NCBI GenBank assembly: GCA_900542985.1
Contig: UQPQ01000032.1
Span: 1-32,075, forward strand
From: an uncultured Bacteroides sp.
GTDB lineage: Bacteria > Bacteroidota > Bacteroidia > Bacteroidales > Bacteroidaceae
Reading direction: 5' to 3'
DNA length: 32,075 nucleotides
Positions within the stretch are counted from its first letter, which is position 1, and the number at the start of each line of letters is the position of its first letter. A program made the translations under genes and the position numbers. Under the pieces are notes generated by a model that saw nothing but the letters and a program-made list of their open reading frames with translations, searched no databases and had not been told where the DNA came from. This document shows positions 18,001 through 26,636 of this stretch, piece by piece.

Positions 18001-18002
18001 CT

Positions 18003-19139
18003 TTATTCTTTGTAAGTAAAGACAAAGATATGAGACAGCTTATTGCCCACCTTTGTGATTTGTACAGAAAGAATAAAAGAGCGGAACAGATAAATATGAT
18101 CTTTAATAAACAAAGGTAAATAAGGGGCATACTTGTCTATCTGACCGGCTACCTTATCCATATCGGCTACCATCATATAAGAGGCATCGCGAGAAAGATT
18201 GGATATACATTCATCAAACAGAGAATGATAGGAAATAGAAGCGATCTGACTGACACAAGAATCAATCCGGCTCTGACCGGACACAATGAGCATGCTTTCC
18301 GATTCATAAGAAGGCTTCACCTGTTCCAGACGAAGCAAAGAAGACTGAAAACAAGAATCAGGCTCATACATAAAGCCACTCAGATATAACACTTCACTAT
18401 TCAAGTGGATGTCAAATTCACTCCAAACTTGAGTTGACTCCGGTTTATCCAGCAAAGGAACAGAGGCAGAATGAGTATACAGCGTCATAAAATTAGACGA
18501 CTTAGGACTGTAAATGGCTTTAAAAGACTCATCTGTATCCAGAGAAGTCTGATCTTTGGAAGCGTCAATCACCTGTTCTATCAATCGTTTCTGATAACTG
18601 AGCGCCAATAAGCCATCTTCCATATATGCGGAAACAAAATCACCATTGTCTACCGGATATACCCAGATGTCTTCTCCCCGATATTTCTCCTTTCTGGCCT
18701 CAAACGAATGTCCTGTCCGTTGCAAAACAGACTTCACAAATGCTTCCTGAGAATTGTTCATTTGGAAATAGATAACCAGATTACGTGAAGAACCAGGCTC
18801 GTGAAAACTAATCATCATTCGGTTTACCTGATTGGACCAGTCGTGTGCCGGACTGTCTGTATAGCGGGAAAGACCTCCTAATACAGATTTTAACAGCCCC
18901 GCTCTTTGCAGAGTATCCAGTTGACCGGCATAGGCCGTCTGGGGAAACTCATTCATGAAATAATCGAAATTATCGGTTTCCAGCACTCCCATACAATTAC
19001 GAGGAACAAAAGCAGCAAGGTGTATATCTTTCCCCTTGTCGACCAAGCTTAACTGGGTAAAGCTATACACTCCTATTCCTATACAGAATAAGATAATGGA
19101 AAGGATAACCCCTAATCTGCCAACTGTCCGTAATTTCAT
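18003..19139 (-). CDS. Membrane-anchored protein of unknown function (DUF3352-like)
   Basis: This 378-residue protein has one N-terminal membrane segment (about residues 9-28, LGVILSIILFCIGIGVYSF). The rest is probably in the periplasm, a mixed fold without recognisable catalytic motifs. The segment FVPRNCMGVLETDN (about 44-57) resembles the start of DUF3352-type proteins, a weak guess. Only a few cysteines are spread through the sequence, with no CxxC. It has its own full consensus promoter (19165-19195) between it and the GH92 gene, so it is a separate transcription unit. Function not known. Confidence 0.6.
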   Translation of the reverse strand: MKLRTVGRLGVILSIILFCIGIGVYSFTQLSLVDKGKDIHLAAFVPRNCMGVLETDNFDYFMNEFPQTAYAGQLDTLQRAGLLKSVLGGLSRYTDSPAHDWSNQVNRMMISFHEPGSSRNLVIYFQMNNSQEAFVKSVLQRTGHSFEARKEKYRGEDIWVYPVDNGDFVSAYMEDGLLALSYQKRLIEQVIDASKDQTSLDTDESFKAIYSPKSSNFMTLYTHSASVPLLDKPESTQVWSEFDIHLNSEVLYLSGFMYEPDSCFQSSLLRLEQVKPSYESESMLIVSGQSRIDSCVSQIASISYHSLFDECISNLSRDASYMMVADMDKVAGQIDKYAPYLPLFIKDHIYLFRSFILSVQITKVGNKLSHIFVFTYKE

Positions 19140-19164
19140 ATACCGTTATTTTATATTTTTTTTG

Positions 19165-19195
19165 CAAATATAATAAAATATTTAGAATATGCAAA
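19165..19195 (-). promoter_or_regulatory. Promoter of the membrane-anchored unknown gene
   Basis: TATATTTG (19165-19172) with TTTG (19192-19195) exactly 19 nt upstream matches the Bacteroides consensus. The start near 19158 leaves a leader of about 18 nt. Confidence 0.8.
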
Positions 19196-19259
19196 AAAAC
19201 AGATTCACGGATATTCAAATAATAATCAGCTCTTTCTACAATTTATCCATAGAGATGTT

Positions 19260-22200
19260 TTACCGGAAACAGTCCTTTTCGGCATGATATAAAGCTTCAA
19301 TATCATCATCAGATAAAGCTGCTCCGTAAATACGTGTTCTACCAAACTTCATATCCGAAAAACGACTGAATGGCATCTCAGCATTCCGGCCGATATTCCA
19401 AGAAACTTCAGTTTCTTCCAATCTACCCGACACGGCGATTTCCTGTACACAACGACCGTCAATATAAAGCTTCAAACTATCTCCCGTACATACACCAGCT
19501 ATTTGATGCCAGGCTGTATACCAATCGGAAGGAACACGAACTTCACACATACCTCTTCCCCATCCTCCAGCAAAAAAGACCAAAGACTGAGGACCCTCCA
19601 TTTTCATTAACGTATAATCCCCTTTTGTAAAGAAATCAGCATAAGTATGTGGCTTAACAGGCACCTGAGGAGCAATCCAAGTCAACAGAGTCAGTCCTTC
19701 CCTTGTTTCCATCAGACTCTCCGCAGCAGGTAAAGTAATGTAAGAGCCTTCCCCTGTCTGTACATAATTTGGCCCCCATTGCAAATCACCACAGGCCGTT
19801 CCATTATTTTCAAACCCAGAATTATCGGGTATACATTGCCCTTTTCTTCTACCATAGTCCAAATCCAATACACATGCTTCCTGCGCCTTTGAATAGACTT
19901 TCACCCTCTTTTCTTTATCCAACAACCGCACCTTGTACATACCAGCTCTATTCACACACAAAGAAAAACAGAGCGTTTGTTCTTCTCCCGGCTCCAAAAC
20001 CAAAGATTTAGTTTCAACCAGCGTATCACCTAAATACAAAGGTACTGTATATATTCCACGCTTTCCGGACACATTTTTACAAACAAACAGGCCTTCTACC
20101 TGCTCACCGGACTTCCACAAAGAAGGCAGGGAAACGGAAGTACAAAGCAAAGAAGAGGTTCTTCGGACAGAATCCAAAACCTGCACTGTATACTCTCTAC
20201 CCGCAAAAGAAAGTGTATGAATTCCTTCTCTATACAATGAAAAAGTCAATGTATCTGCTTTTTTCTGATTTGCCTCCAATAAAATCCTCATTGACACATT
20301 ATAGCGATTTTCAAGAGCTGTTTGTGCCAAATACGAACCAACACTTCCCTTATTCTTCACCGTAAACAGAAACGCATTAAGACCGCCAGAATACATCACA
20401 GAATCTGCCAGTCGTACAGAAGAAACTTCAAACTCCGGAGCATCTTGTGTAAGAGAATACGGTCGTTTCTGAACACTCTTCTTTCCCGAAGAATCTGATT
20501 CTTCAAAAGATATCACCTTTTCTCTCATCCATTCATGATGCGACACAAACCACCTTGATATGCGTTTTCCACCCAAGCAAACAAATGGTAACCGGTCTGA
20601 AGAAAAGGCTGTATCATTTTTCTTAATCTCCAATTCTATATTTCCAGAACGAAAAATCCGCACCTTATCAAACAAGGGTTCAGTCAGCAAATATTCATCC
20701 GAGCCTGGACAAGCAGGAAAAATACCCATTGCACTAAATGCAAACCAACTGGACATCGAACCCAAATCGTCATTACCCGGCAATCCACCGGGGGTATTGC
20801 TATAACTCTCTCTTAAGATCTGATGTACATAACGACGGGTAATATCCGGACGACCAGCCCATGTAAACAGATAAGGATAATGAAACACCGGTTCGTTATC
20901 AAAAACAATACGACCTTTGTCAAACGCTTGTTCCAACCAAGCCACAAAACAAGAATCACCTCCCCAAAGATGGATAAGTCCTGCTACATCATGAGGAGCA
21001 AAACAGGAGGCTGTCCATTTGGTGCTTTCCTGAAAGCCCAATTCACCACTTTCCCGTAAAAAGCCATCTTTTCCCCTTGGCAACAAGAAACAGGTTTCTA
21101 CATCAAACAGATTTTGATAATTTCGTGCACGCTTCCAATAAGAAGTTACATCTTCTCCTACCTTTTCTGCCAATCGCCCCAATACCCAATCGTCGTAAGC
21201 ATACTCGGTAGTTACACTGACTGATTTTTCCAACGATGCATCTATAAAACCACGCTGATTATACTCTTTTCCGAAGGCTCCGGCAAACTCCGCTTGCTGA
21301 TACGCCATCAAAGCATCCCACAACTTCCGTTCATCTACATCAGCCGCATCTTTAAAACAAGCATCTACCAACAAAGGGGCATAGTGCAATCCTGTCATAG
21401 GAGCACGAGGAAACATTCCGTTGCTCTCATATTCTTCCATCAACGAACAAATCATTTCCTTTTGCCTGTCCGGCTTCAAAAGAGAAAGCAATGGATGCAA
21501 GGTGCGGAAAGTATCCCACGGAGAAAAATTACCATACATACGCCCCCAAGCAACCTGCCTGCCCTTATAAGTTCCATCTGCATCGGATACGATATTAGGA
21601 TAGAGAAAAGAATGATATAAAGCCGTATAAAATTGGCAAATAGCTTCAACATCATCAGACTGTACTTCTACACACGACAACTCCCGGTTCCATGCATCAT
21701 AAGTCTGTGCTTTGAGTTGCTCAAAATCCCATCCCGGAATCTCTACCACGCGATTCATTTCACTCTTTTCCACTCCTGACGCAGATGCCGATACTGCAGC
21801 CATCAGTTGCATCTCTGCATGTTTTCCCGCAAAATGAAGATAAGCCGTATCGTTCTTTATTTCATAAGCATAAAAAGGAGTCTGAAAATGAACCAGTGAA
21901 TGCATAAAGCTTCCCATTACTGTCTGAGAATCCCGAATATTTAAATTTCCGGCTCCCCAGATTACGACTGTTGTTGTATCCGAAGAAGAACTATAGCGAA
22001 ACAGACCTGAATGTACAGATGCCGTCATTTCTACCCGGTCACCATCTGTGAAAGAAACACCGTAATAACCGGGAATTGCCTGCTCTTTGGCATGAGAAAA
22101 AGCACGTCCTGAAAAATCCGAAGCGAGCTTATTCACCCTGCCTTTCAAAAAGGCCAAATGCAAATATCCGGAAGAGCCATTAGGAAAACCACTCAAGTGA

Positions 22201-22469
22201 TGCAGACAAGAAAATGAACGTATTGAACTATCTTCATAATAATAACCGGATTCAGAAGGACGAATGCTGGTTTCAGGAGTCAACTGAACCATTCCCCACG
22301 GTGCCGTAGCTCCCGGATAAGTACCTCCATAATTCCCCCACAAAGTAGATACGTTACACTTACCCGTTCCAATAAATGGATTTACAAATTGAGCATTTTG
22401 TCCGTATCCACCACACACTACCACGATAAAAAAGAAAAGGCATAAAAGTTTCTGTTTAAACGACCCCAT
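19260..22469 (-). CDS. GH92 glycoside hydrolase (alpha-mannosidase family) with C-terminal LamG-like domain
   Basis: The protein has 1069 residues, with a signal peptide ending near GYGQ (about 24), so it is exported. The GH92 N-domain starts at VNPFIGTG (about 29-36) and the (alpha/alpha)6 core carries SPWDTFRTLHPLL (about 316-328). DNEPVFHYPYLF (524-535) holds the likely acid Glu526, and GNDDLGSMSSWF (565-576) holds the catalytic aspartates. GH92 enzymes are Ca2+-dependent exo-alpha-mannosidases acting on N-glycans or yeast mannan. A beta-sandwich region of about residues 680-890 follows, then a LamG-like concanavalin fold (about 905-1069). The family is usually about 750 residues, so the C-terminal extension is notable. 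No SusCD, regulator or other glycosidase adjoins it. Confidence 0.9.
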   Translation of the reverse strand: MGSFKQKLLCLFFFIVVVCGGYGQNAQFVNPFIGTGKCNVSTLWGNYGGTYPGATAPWGMVQLTPETSIRPSESGYYYEDSSIRSFSCLHHLSGFPNGSSGYLHLAFLKGRVNKLASDFSGRAFSHAKEQAIPGYYGVSFTDGDRVEMTASVHSGLFRYSSSSDTTTVVIWGAGNLNIRDSQTVMGSFMHSLVHFQTPFYAYEIKNDTAYLHFAGKHAEMQLMAAVSASASGVEKSEMNRVVEIPGWDFEQLKAQTYDAWNRELSCVEVQSDDVEAICQFYTALYHSFLYPNIVSDADGTYKGRQVAWGRMYGNFSPWDTFRTLHPLLSLLKPDRQKEMICSLMEEYESNGMFPRAPMTGLHYAPLLVDACFKDAADVDERKLWDALMAYQQAEFAGAFGKEYNQRGFIDASLEKSVSVTTEYAYDDWVLGRLAEKVGEDVTSYWKRARNYQNLFDVETCFLLPRGKDGFLRESGELGFQESTKWTASCFAPHDVAGLIHLWGGDSCFVAWLEQAFDKGRIVFDNEPVFHYPYLFTWAGRPDITRRYVHQILRESYSNTPGGLPGNDDLGSMSSWFAFSAMGIFPACPGSDEYLLTEPLFDKVRIFRSGNIELEIKKNDTAFSSDRLPFVCLGGKRISRWFVSHHEWMREKVISFEESDSSGKKSVQKRPYSLTQDAPEFEVSSVRLADSVMYSGGLNAFLFTVKNKGSVGSYLAQTALENRYNVSMRILLEANQKKADTLTFSLYREGIHTLSFAGREYTVQVLDSVRRTSSLLCTSVSLPSLWKSGEQVEGLFVCKNVSGKRGIYTVPLYLGDTLVETKSLVLEPGEEQTLCFSLCVNRAGMYKVRLLDKEKRVKVYSKAQEACVLDLDYGRRKGQCIPDNSGFENNGTACGDLQWGPNYVQTGEGSYITLPAAESLMETREGLTLLTWIAPQVPVKPHTYADFFTKGDYTLMKMEGPQSLVFFAGGWGRGMCEVRVPSDWYTAWHQIAGVCTGDSLKLYIDGRCVQEIAVSGRLEETEVSWNIGRNAEMPFSRFSDMKFGRTRIYGAALSDDDIEALYHAEKDCFR

Positions 22470-22520
22470 AGTATATAGATTTTATAATCAGCACCAAGAT
22501 ATGAAGAAAAACCGAAGCGG

Positions 22521-22528
22521 CAAATATA
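22521..22528 (-). promoter_or_regulatory. -7 element of the GH92 gene
   Basis: TATATTTG matches TAnnTTTG and lies inside the T-rich tail of the tRNA terminator (22525-22566). The start near 22514 gives a 45-nt leader. No TTTG lies 19 nt upstream. Confidence 0.5.
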
Positions 22529-22566
22529 AAAAATAAAAAAGGTCCTCTGTATTTCAGAGAACCTTT
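22525..22566 (-). terminator. Terminator of the tRNA-His pair
   Basis: Arms 22555-22566 and 22538-22549 form a 12-bp stem with one G-U wobble and a 5-nt loop, followed by T-rich sequence in the minus direction. It separates the tRNA transcript from the GH92 gene. Confidence 0.8.
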
Positions 22567-22576
22567 CATTAAGTTG

Positions 22577-22651
22577 GGTGACTAGTGGGACTCGAACCCA
22601 CGACATTCAGAACCACAATCTGACGCTCTAACCAACTGAACTATAGTCACC
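22577..22651 (-). tRNA. tRNA-His (GTG), copy 1
   Basis: The cloverleaf is complete. The acceptor stem is GTGACTA/TAGTCAC, with an extra G at -1 (22651) opposite C73 (22577), the histidine identity element. The anticodon loop TTGTGGT carries GTG. The TC arm has GTGGGTTCGAGTCCCAC. CCA is not fully encoded. It is identical to copy 2 over all 75 nt and lies downstream of it in the same transcript. Confidence 0.97.
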
Positions 22652-22683
22652 ATATTTGATAACTTAGCTTACGGAAGAGAGAG

Positions 22684-22758
22684 GGTGACTAGTGGGACTC
22701 GAACCCACGACATTCAGAACCACAATCTGACGCTCTAACCAACTGAACTATAGTCACC
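22684..22758 (-). tRNA. tRNA-His (GTG), copy 2
   Basis: It is identical in sequence to the copy at 22577-22651, 107 bp away, with a 32-nt spacer between them. Anticodon GTG and the G(-1):C73 pair are present. It is promoter-proximal in the pair. Confidence 0.97.
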
Positions 22759-22786
22759 ATGTTGACTATCTTCCGAAAAGCGATTG

Positions 22787-22817
22787 CAAAGGTATATGTT
22801 TTTTTTTATTCTGCAAA
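22787..22817 (-). promoter_or_regulatory. Promoter of the tRNA-His pair
   Basis: TACCTTTG (22787-22794) and TTTG (22814-22817) are 19 nt apart, a full consensus. The start near 22780 lies about 22 nt before the first tRNA. The -33 box is 17 nt from the capA stop. Confidence 0.88.
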
Positions 22818-22834
22818 CATTTTGCCTTCTTTTT

Positions 22835-23932
22835 TTATTCAATAAAATATTCTTTTATTCCTTTATTATGCTTATCATACAGATTACTAGCATCTTGCAG
22901 GAAAAGAAACATTTTATTTTTTTCCAAGCCATTCAGTTCTTTCTTGTTCGAAGGATACAATAAAAACTGATTCTTACCATTCAAATTCGGTCTTGAAGTC
23001 CACACAAAAGTATATCCGCAATCTGCAAGACGCGTTTTTCCATTCACTTTTTTCAATACCAATTTCAGCATCGCCCCACCATCTGTATAGCGCTGACTCA
23101 TATTCGATATAAAATTCCCTAATGAATAGGCTACCACATGTCTTTCCGGTGTCTTCGCGTTATCTATTACCTCAATAGGCTGCAGCACATGAGGATGAGA
23201 GCCTATAACATGATCTACCCCTAAACAGAGCAGATATTCCGCCAACTCCCGTTCCGACTGTTCCGGAAGCAAACGATATTCTATTCCCCAATGCATACAA
23301 GCAATGATCGCATCGGGTTTCATCAGACGTGCTCTTAAAACATCATTCCGTATCTGAGAACGGTTAATATAATTCACTACATTCGGACTGCTCACCGGTA
23401 TGCCATTGGTTCCATAAGTATAGTTCAGAAAAACAATCCGGAATCCTTTCCGTTCTACCAGCAAGGGATATTCCCTCTCCCGTTCAGCCTGATTGCGAAA
23501 GGTGCCGGTATGAAATACCCGCAGAGAATCCATCTTGTCGAGTGTACGCACCAGACCTTTACCCCTTCTGTCCAAACAATGGTTATTCGCTGTCAGAAAA
23601 ACATCAAAGCCAGCCTTACGGGCTGCAAGCAAAAATTCATCCGGTGCACTAAAAGCAGGATAACCTGTATAAGGCTTTCCTCCCAATGTAACCTCCCAGT
23701 TGGCTATAGCCAAATCAGCCTTTCTGATTTCAGAAGACACGTAACGGAAACAAGTGCTGTAATCGAAACTCCCATCCGGACGGGAGGCGACTTCAATCTG
23801 TCTTTTATGCTGCATCAAATCGCCTACAAACAAAAGCGAAAGGCTGTCTGTCTGTGCAGAAACGGCTGTTGCAGGTAGAAGCCAAGCCACCCACAACAGC
23901 CGTTTGCTTATTTTATTTATCCAATTTTTCAT
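22835..23932 (-). CDS. CapA-family protein (poly-gamma-glutamate capsule/metallophosphatase-like)
   Basis: The protein has 365 residues from the ATG at 23932 (MKNWINK), which begins a signal peptide ending near AVSAQ; the longer frame has no signal. Hallmarks of the CapA fold are LLFVGDLMQHKRQ (about 33-45), ADLAIANWEVTLGG (about 72-85), TANNHCLDRRGKG (about 116-128), CMHWGIEY (about 213-220) and IGSHPHVLQPIEVI (about 245-258). The family is related to calcineurin-like metallophosphoesterases; members work in capsule or poly-gamma-glutamate synthesis, but CapB and CapC partners are absent. The start is 10 nt after the folD stop, so they share a transcript. Substrate unknown. Confidence 0.88.
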   Translation of the reverse strand: MKNWINKISKRLLWVAWLLPATAVSAQTDSLSLLFVGDLMQHKRQIEVASRPDGSFDYSTCFRYVSSEIRKADLAIANWEVTLGGKPYTGYPAFSAPDEFLLAARKAGFDVFLTANNHCLDRRGKGLVRTLDKMDSLRVFHTGTFRNQAEREREYPLLVERKGFRIVFLNYTYGTNGIPVSSPNVVNYINRSQIRNDVLRARLMKPDAIIACMHWGIEYRLLPEQSERELAEYLLCLGVDHVIGSHPHVLQPIEVIDNAKTPERHVVAYSLGNFISNMSQRYTDGGAMLKLVLKKVNGKTRLADCGYTFVWTSRPNLNGKNQFLLYPSNKKELNGLEKNKMFLFLQDASNLYDKHNKGIKEYFIE

Positions 23933-23942
23933 TTGCCAAAGG

Positions 23943-24824
23943 TTATCCGTAAATAGCCTTCTTTCCTGCAAGTAAGGTATTCTTCATCAATGAAACAATT
24001 GTCATTGGTCCTACCCCTCCCGGAACAGGAGTGATGAAAGAACACTTCGGAGCCACTTCATCAAACTTCACATCTCCCGTAAGCTTGAATCCCGACTTTT
24101 TAGAAGCATCCGGAACACGTGTTGTACCCACGTCAATCACTACCGCTCCTTCTTTCACCATATCAGCCTTGACAAAATTAGGTTGTCCCAGTGCAGCTAT
24201 AATAATATCCGCCTCACGGCATTCTTTTACCAGATCCTTACTGCGGCTATGGCAAACCGTTACCGTAGCATCTCCCGGATAACTTTTCTGCATCATGAGT
24301 GCAGCCATCGGTTTTCCTACAATATTACTTCGTCCCAGCACTACACATTTCTTACCTTGCGTTTCAATCTGATAACGGCGAAGCAACTCCAAGATTCCAT
24401 TCGGTGTAGCCGATACATAGCAAGGAAGGCCAATAGACATACGACCTACATTTATCGGATGGAAACCGTCTACGTCTTTGCGATAATCAATGGTTTCAAT
24501 CACTTTTTGCTCGGATATATGTTTGGGAAGAGGAAGCTGTACAATAAACCCATCGACATCGGCATCGGCGTTCAGTTCCCGTACTTTAGCCAATAACTCT
24601 TCTTCTGTAACATCTTCTTCATAACGAATCAGAGTCGATTTAAAGCCACATACCTCACAGGCTTTTACCTTGGCAGCAACATATGTTTCGCTTCCACCAT
24701 CATGACCAACCAAAATGGCTGCCAGATGAGGACGTTTCTGTCCTGCCTCAACCATAGCAGCGACTTCTGCTGCAATTTCTTGTTTCACTTGTTCAGAAAC
24801 AGCTTTTCCATCTATTAGTGTCAT
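23943..24824 (-). CDS. folD: Bifunctional methylene-THF dehydrogenase/methenyl-THF cyclohydrolase
   Basis: FolD interconverts 5,10-methylene-, methenyl- and 10-formyl-tetrahydrofolate with NADP+. The protein has 293 residues. The substrate-binding motif [14 protein letters not shown] (about 48-61) contains the catalytic lysine. QLPLPKHI (about 95-102), the Rossmann motif [11 protein letters not shown] (about 164-174) and [10 protein letters not shown] (about 267-276) are all intact. It is the first gene of the folD-capA unit with a -7 element upstream. Secure. Confidence 0.97.
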   Translation of the reverse strand: MTLIDGKAVSEQVKQEIAAEVAAMVEAGQKRPHLAAILVGHDGGSETYVAAKVKACEVCGFKSTLIRYEEDVTEEELLAKVRELNADADVDGFIVQLPLPKHISEQKVIETIDYRKDVDGFHPINVGRMSIGLPCYVSATPNGILELLRRYQIETQGKKCVVLGRSNIVGKPMAALMMQKSYPGDATVTVCHSRSKDLVKECREADIIIAALGQPNFVKADMVKEGAVVIDVGTTRVPDASKKSGFKLTGDVKFDEVAPKCSFITPVPGGVGPMTIVSLMKNTLLAGKKAIYG

Positions 24825-24855
24825 AACATTTCCTTTTAAACAATGATTATATATA

Positions 24856-24863
24856 CAAAGATA
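24856..24863 (-). promoter_or_regulatory. -7 element of folD
   Basis: TATCTTTG matches the consensus, with TTTC (one mismatch to TTTG) 19 nt upstream. The start near 24849 gives a leader of about 25 nt. Confidence 0.6.
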
Positions 24864-24969
24864 ACGATAAAAGTGGTAAATAGAAAGACCGAGAAACTGT
24901 TATTCATCAAATACTCAAGAAAAAGCATTCTTTATCCTTGCACCAGAAAACAGAAAAACTACAATTTAT

Positions 24970-25004
24970 TTTGCACAAATCAAATATATTCGTAATTTTG
25001 CGAA
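24970..25004 (+). promoter_or_regulatory. arsR promoter with overlapping operator O1
   Basis: TTTG (24970-24973), then 19 nt, then TAATTTTG (24993-25000) is a full consensus promoter. The -7 octamer is flanked by TTCG (24989-24992) and CGAA (25001-25004), so the dyad TTCG-N8-CGAA encloses it exactly. A bound repressor would block the promoter. The start near 25007 leaves a short leader of about 17 nt. Operator function is an inference. Confidence 0.7.
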
Positions 25005-25023
25005 CAACAAACAAAACATTGAT

Positions 25024-25350
25024 ATGAGTAAAAAGAACTATTCGGATGAGCAGGAAAAGATAGCCCGTTTTGCCAAAGCGATGGGGCATCCTGCACGCAT
25101 AGCCATACTTCAGTTTCTGGCAGAGCAGGAATGTTGTTTTTTTGGAGATATCCATGAAGAACTGCCTATTGCCAAAGCTACCGTATCACAGCATTTGAAA
25201 GAGTTGAAGGATGCAGGACTTATTCAAGGAGAGATTGAAGCCCCCAAAGTAAGATATTGTATCAACAAGGAAAACTGGGAAATCGCCCAAAAGATGTTTG
25301 CAGGTTTCTTTGGACAACCAATATGCAAAAAAGAGAGTTGCTGTAAATAA
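25024..25350 (+). CDS. arsR: ArsR-family winged-helix repressor
   Basis: This 108-residue protein has the ArsR/SmtB fold: [14 protein letters not shown] (about 21-34), then [20 protein letters not shown] (41-60), the recognition helix being in the last part, and the wing near [11 protein letters not shown]. Canonical ArsR has ELCVCDL; this protein instead has Cys37-Cys38 at the start of helix 3, Cys79 in the wing and a C-terminal C101-x4-C106-C107. These could bind As(III) or trivalent organoarsenicals, but the ligands are not certain. It heads the cluster and is preceded by the dyad it probably binds. A weak terminator lies at its 3' end. Confidence 0.9.
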   Translation: MSKKNYSDEQEKIARFAKAMGHPARIAILQFLAEQECCFFGDIHEELPIAKATVSQHLKELKDAGLIQGEIEAPKVRYCINKENWEIAQKMFAGFFGQPICKKESCCK

Positions 25351-25366
25351 GCAAACTCTTTTTTTA
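25327..25366 (+). terminator. Terminator-like hairpin at the arsR 3' end
   Basis: An imperfect stem (AAAGAG...CTCTTT with GTTGC/GCAAA-type inner pairing) overlaps the arsR stop codon and is followed by seven Ts. It may reduce read-through into arsF, which has its own operator-like dyad. Confidence 0.55.
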
Positions 25367-25375
25367 TCCACATTG

Positions 25376-25391
25376 TTCGTTGTTTTGCGAA
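25376..25391 (+). promoter_or_regulatory. Operator O2 upstream of the arsF-like gene
   Basis: TTCGTTGTTTTGCGAA is a TTCG-N8-CGAA dyad identical to O1 at 14 of 16 positions. The N8 (TTGTTTTG) sits where the -7 octamer should be but lacks the leading TA, so the promoter is weaker. It lies about 28 nt before the ATG at 25419. Confidence 0.65.
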
Positions 25392-25418
25392 TTACTAATA
25401 ATAAAATATTGAAGAACT

Positions 25419-25886
25419 ATGAAAAGGATTTTATTTCTTATGTCTGTATGTCTGATGGCAGCATCATGTAGCCTGAACTCCAATTCAAAGAATGAAACTG
25501 GAATTCAAAGCCAACAAGAAGCTTCCTCCGGCAACCAGCATGCAACTGCTCAAGACCGTGTAGAAGTATTGTATTTTCACGGCAAACAGCGCTGCGCTAC
25601 CTGTATGGCTATCGAAAGCAATACTCGAGAAGCGATGGAGGCCAATTTCTCCGAACAGATGAAAAAAGGAAATGTAGTATTCAGAAGTATCGATATCAGC
25701 AAAAAGGAAAATGAGAAGATAGCGGAAAAATACCAAGTCACCTGGTCGTCATTGTTCATCGTAAAATATAAAGACGGACAGGAGAGTTATGAAAACATGA
25801 CCAAATTCGCTTTTGGGAATGCCCGTAAATCGCCGGATACATTCAAAAGCGAAATAGTAAAAACAGTCCAAAATATGCTAAAATAA
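25419..25886 (+). CDS. arsF: ArsF-like thioredoxin-fold lipoprotein
   Basis: The protein has 155 residues with a lipoprotein signal, MKRILFLMSVCLMAASC, lipobox Cys17. A Ser/Gln-rich linker follows, then a thioredoxin-type fold from about residue 47. The redox motif is CATC (Cys59-Cys62) in FHGKQRCATCMAIESNT. The partner strand FRSIDISKKEN and the end VKTVQNMLK complete the fold. ArsF is described as the thiol subunit needed with ArsE to reduce nitroaromatic arsenicals such as roxarsone. It is anchored outside the cytoplasm here. The order arsR-arsF-arsG supports the name; the activity itself is inference. Confidence 0.75.
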   Translation: MKRILFLMSVCLMAASCSLNSNSKNETGIQSQQEASSGNQHATAQDRVEVLYFHGKQRCATCMAIESNTREAMEANFSEQMKKGNVVFRSIDISKKENEKIAEKYQVTWSSLFIVKYKDGQESYENMTKFAFGNARKSPDTFKSEIVKTVQNMLK

Positions 25887-25895
25887 AAGACGTGT

Positions 25896-26603
25896 ATGGA
25901 TTGGTTACAGACACTACTGGACAATAGTTCCACTCCTGCCCTGACTGCATTTCTGCTTGGATTGCTCACTGCCCTTTCTCCATGTCCGCTGGCAACCAAC
26001 ATTGCTGCAATCGGATTCATCGGCAAAGACATCGAAGACAGAAAACGCATCTTCCGCAACGGACTGCTTTATACCTTAGGACGAATCCTTTCGTACACCC
26101 TGCTGGGAGTGATACTGATACTGGTTCTGAAAGAGGGAGCAAGCATGTTTGGTATCCAGAAGACCATCGGTGCATGGGGAGAACTCCTCCTCGGTCCGCT
26201 GTTACTTGTCATAGGCTTATTTATGCTCCTGGGCGACAGAATAAATCTTCCTCAGTTCGGATTTAAAGGGAATGCAGAAGGACTTGCTAAAAAAGGCGGA
26301 TGGGGTGCCCTGCTGATAGGTATACTCTTTGCCATGGCTTTCTGCCCTACAAGTGGCGTATTTTATTTCGGCATGCTGATACCCATGTCTGCTACAGCTA
26401 CAGCCGGCTATCTGCTGCCTGTCATCTTTGCCATTGCTACTTCCATACCGGTGCTTGCCGTTGCATGGATACTGGCATTCAGTGTGCAAAAAATGGGCAA
26501 CTTTTACGGAAAGATGCAAAAAATCCAGAAGTGGATGAAACACATTGTCGGTATCCTATTCCTCCTCGTAGGCATATACTATTGCTGGATGATGTATCTA
26601 TAA
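25896..26603 (+). CDS. arsG: ArsG-like aromatic-arsenical efflux permease
   Basis: This 235-residue membrane protein has about six segments and starts 10 nt after arsF. It belongs to the DsbD/CcdA-like fold: Cys30 in TALSPCPLATN and Cys150 in AMAFCPTSG sit in matching half-repeats. GlyArg-rich loops with GLLYTLGRILSYTLLG (about 56-71) follow the first half. Such proteins move electrons or substrate thiolates across the membrane; in Shewanella ArsG exports trivalent aromatic arsenicals. The neighbours ArsF and a thioredoxin-like protein make that role plausible. A disulfide relay function like CcdA is the alternative. Confidence 0.75.
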   Translation: MDWLQTLLDNSSTPALTAFLLGLLTALSPCPLATNIAAIGFIGKDIEDRKRIFRNGLLYTLGRILSYTLLGVILILVLKEGASMFGIQKTIGAWGELLLGPLLLVIGLFMLLGDRINLPQFGFKGNAEGLAKKGGWGALLIGILFAMAFCPTSGVFYFGMLIPMSATATAGYLLPVIFAIATSIPVLAVAWILAFSVQKMGNFYGKMQKIQKWMKHIVGILFLLVGIYYCWMMYL

Positions 26604-26636
26604 ACAGAATGAATAACTAATATAAATTTTACAAAT

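Noticed and set aside
22577..22758. Integration site at tRNA-His
   Set aside because: No recombinase, partial tRNA copy or element border is seen nearby; both copies are complete and lie in one transcript.
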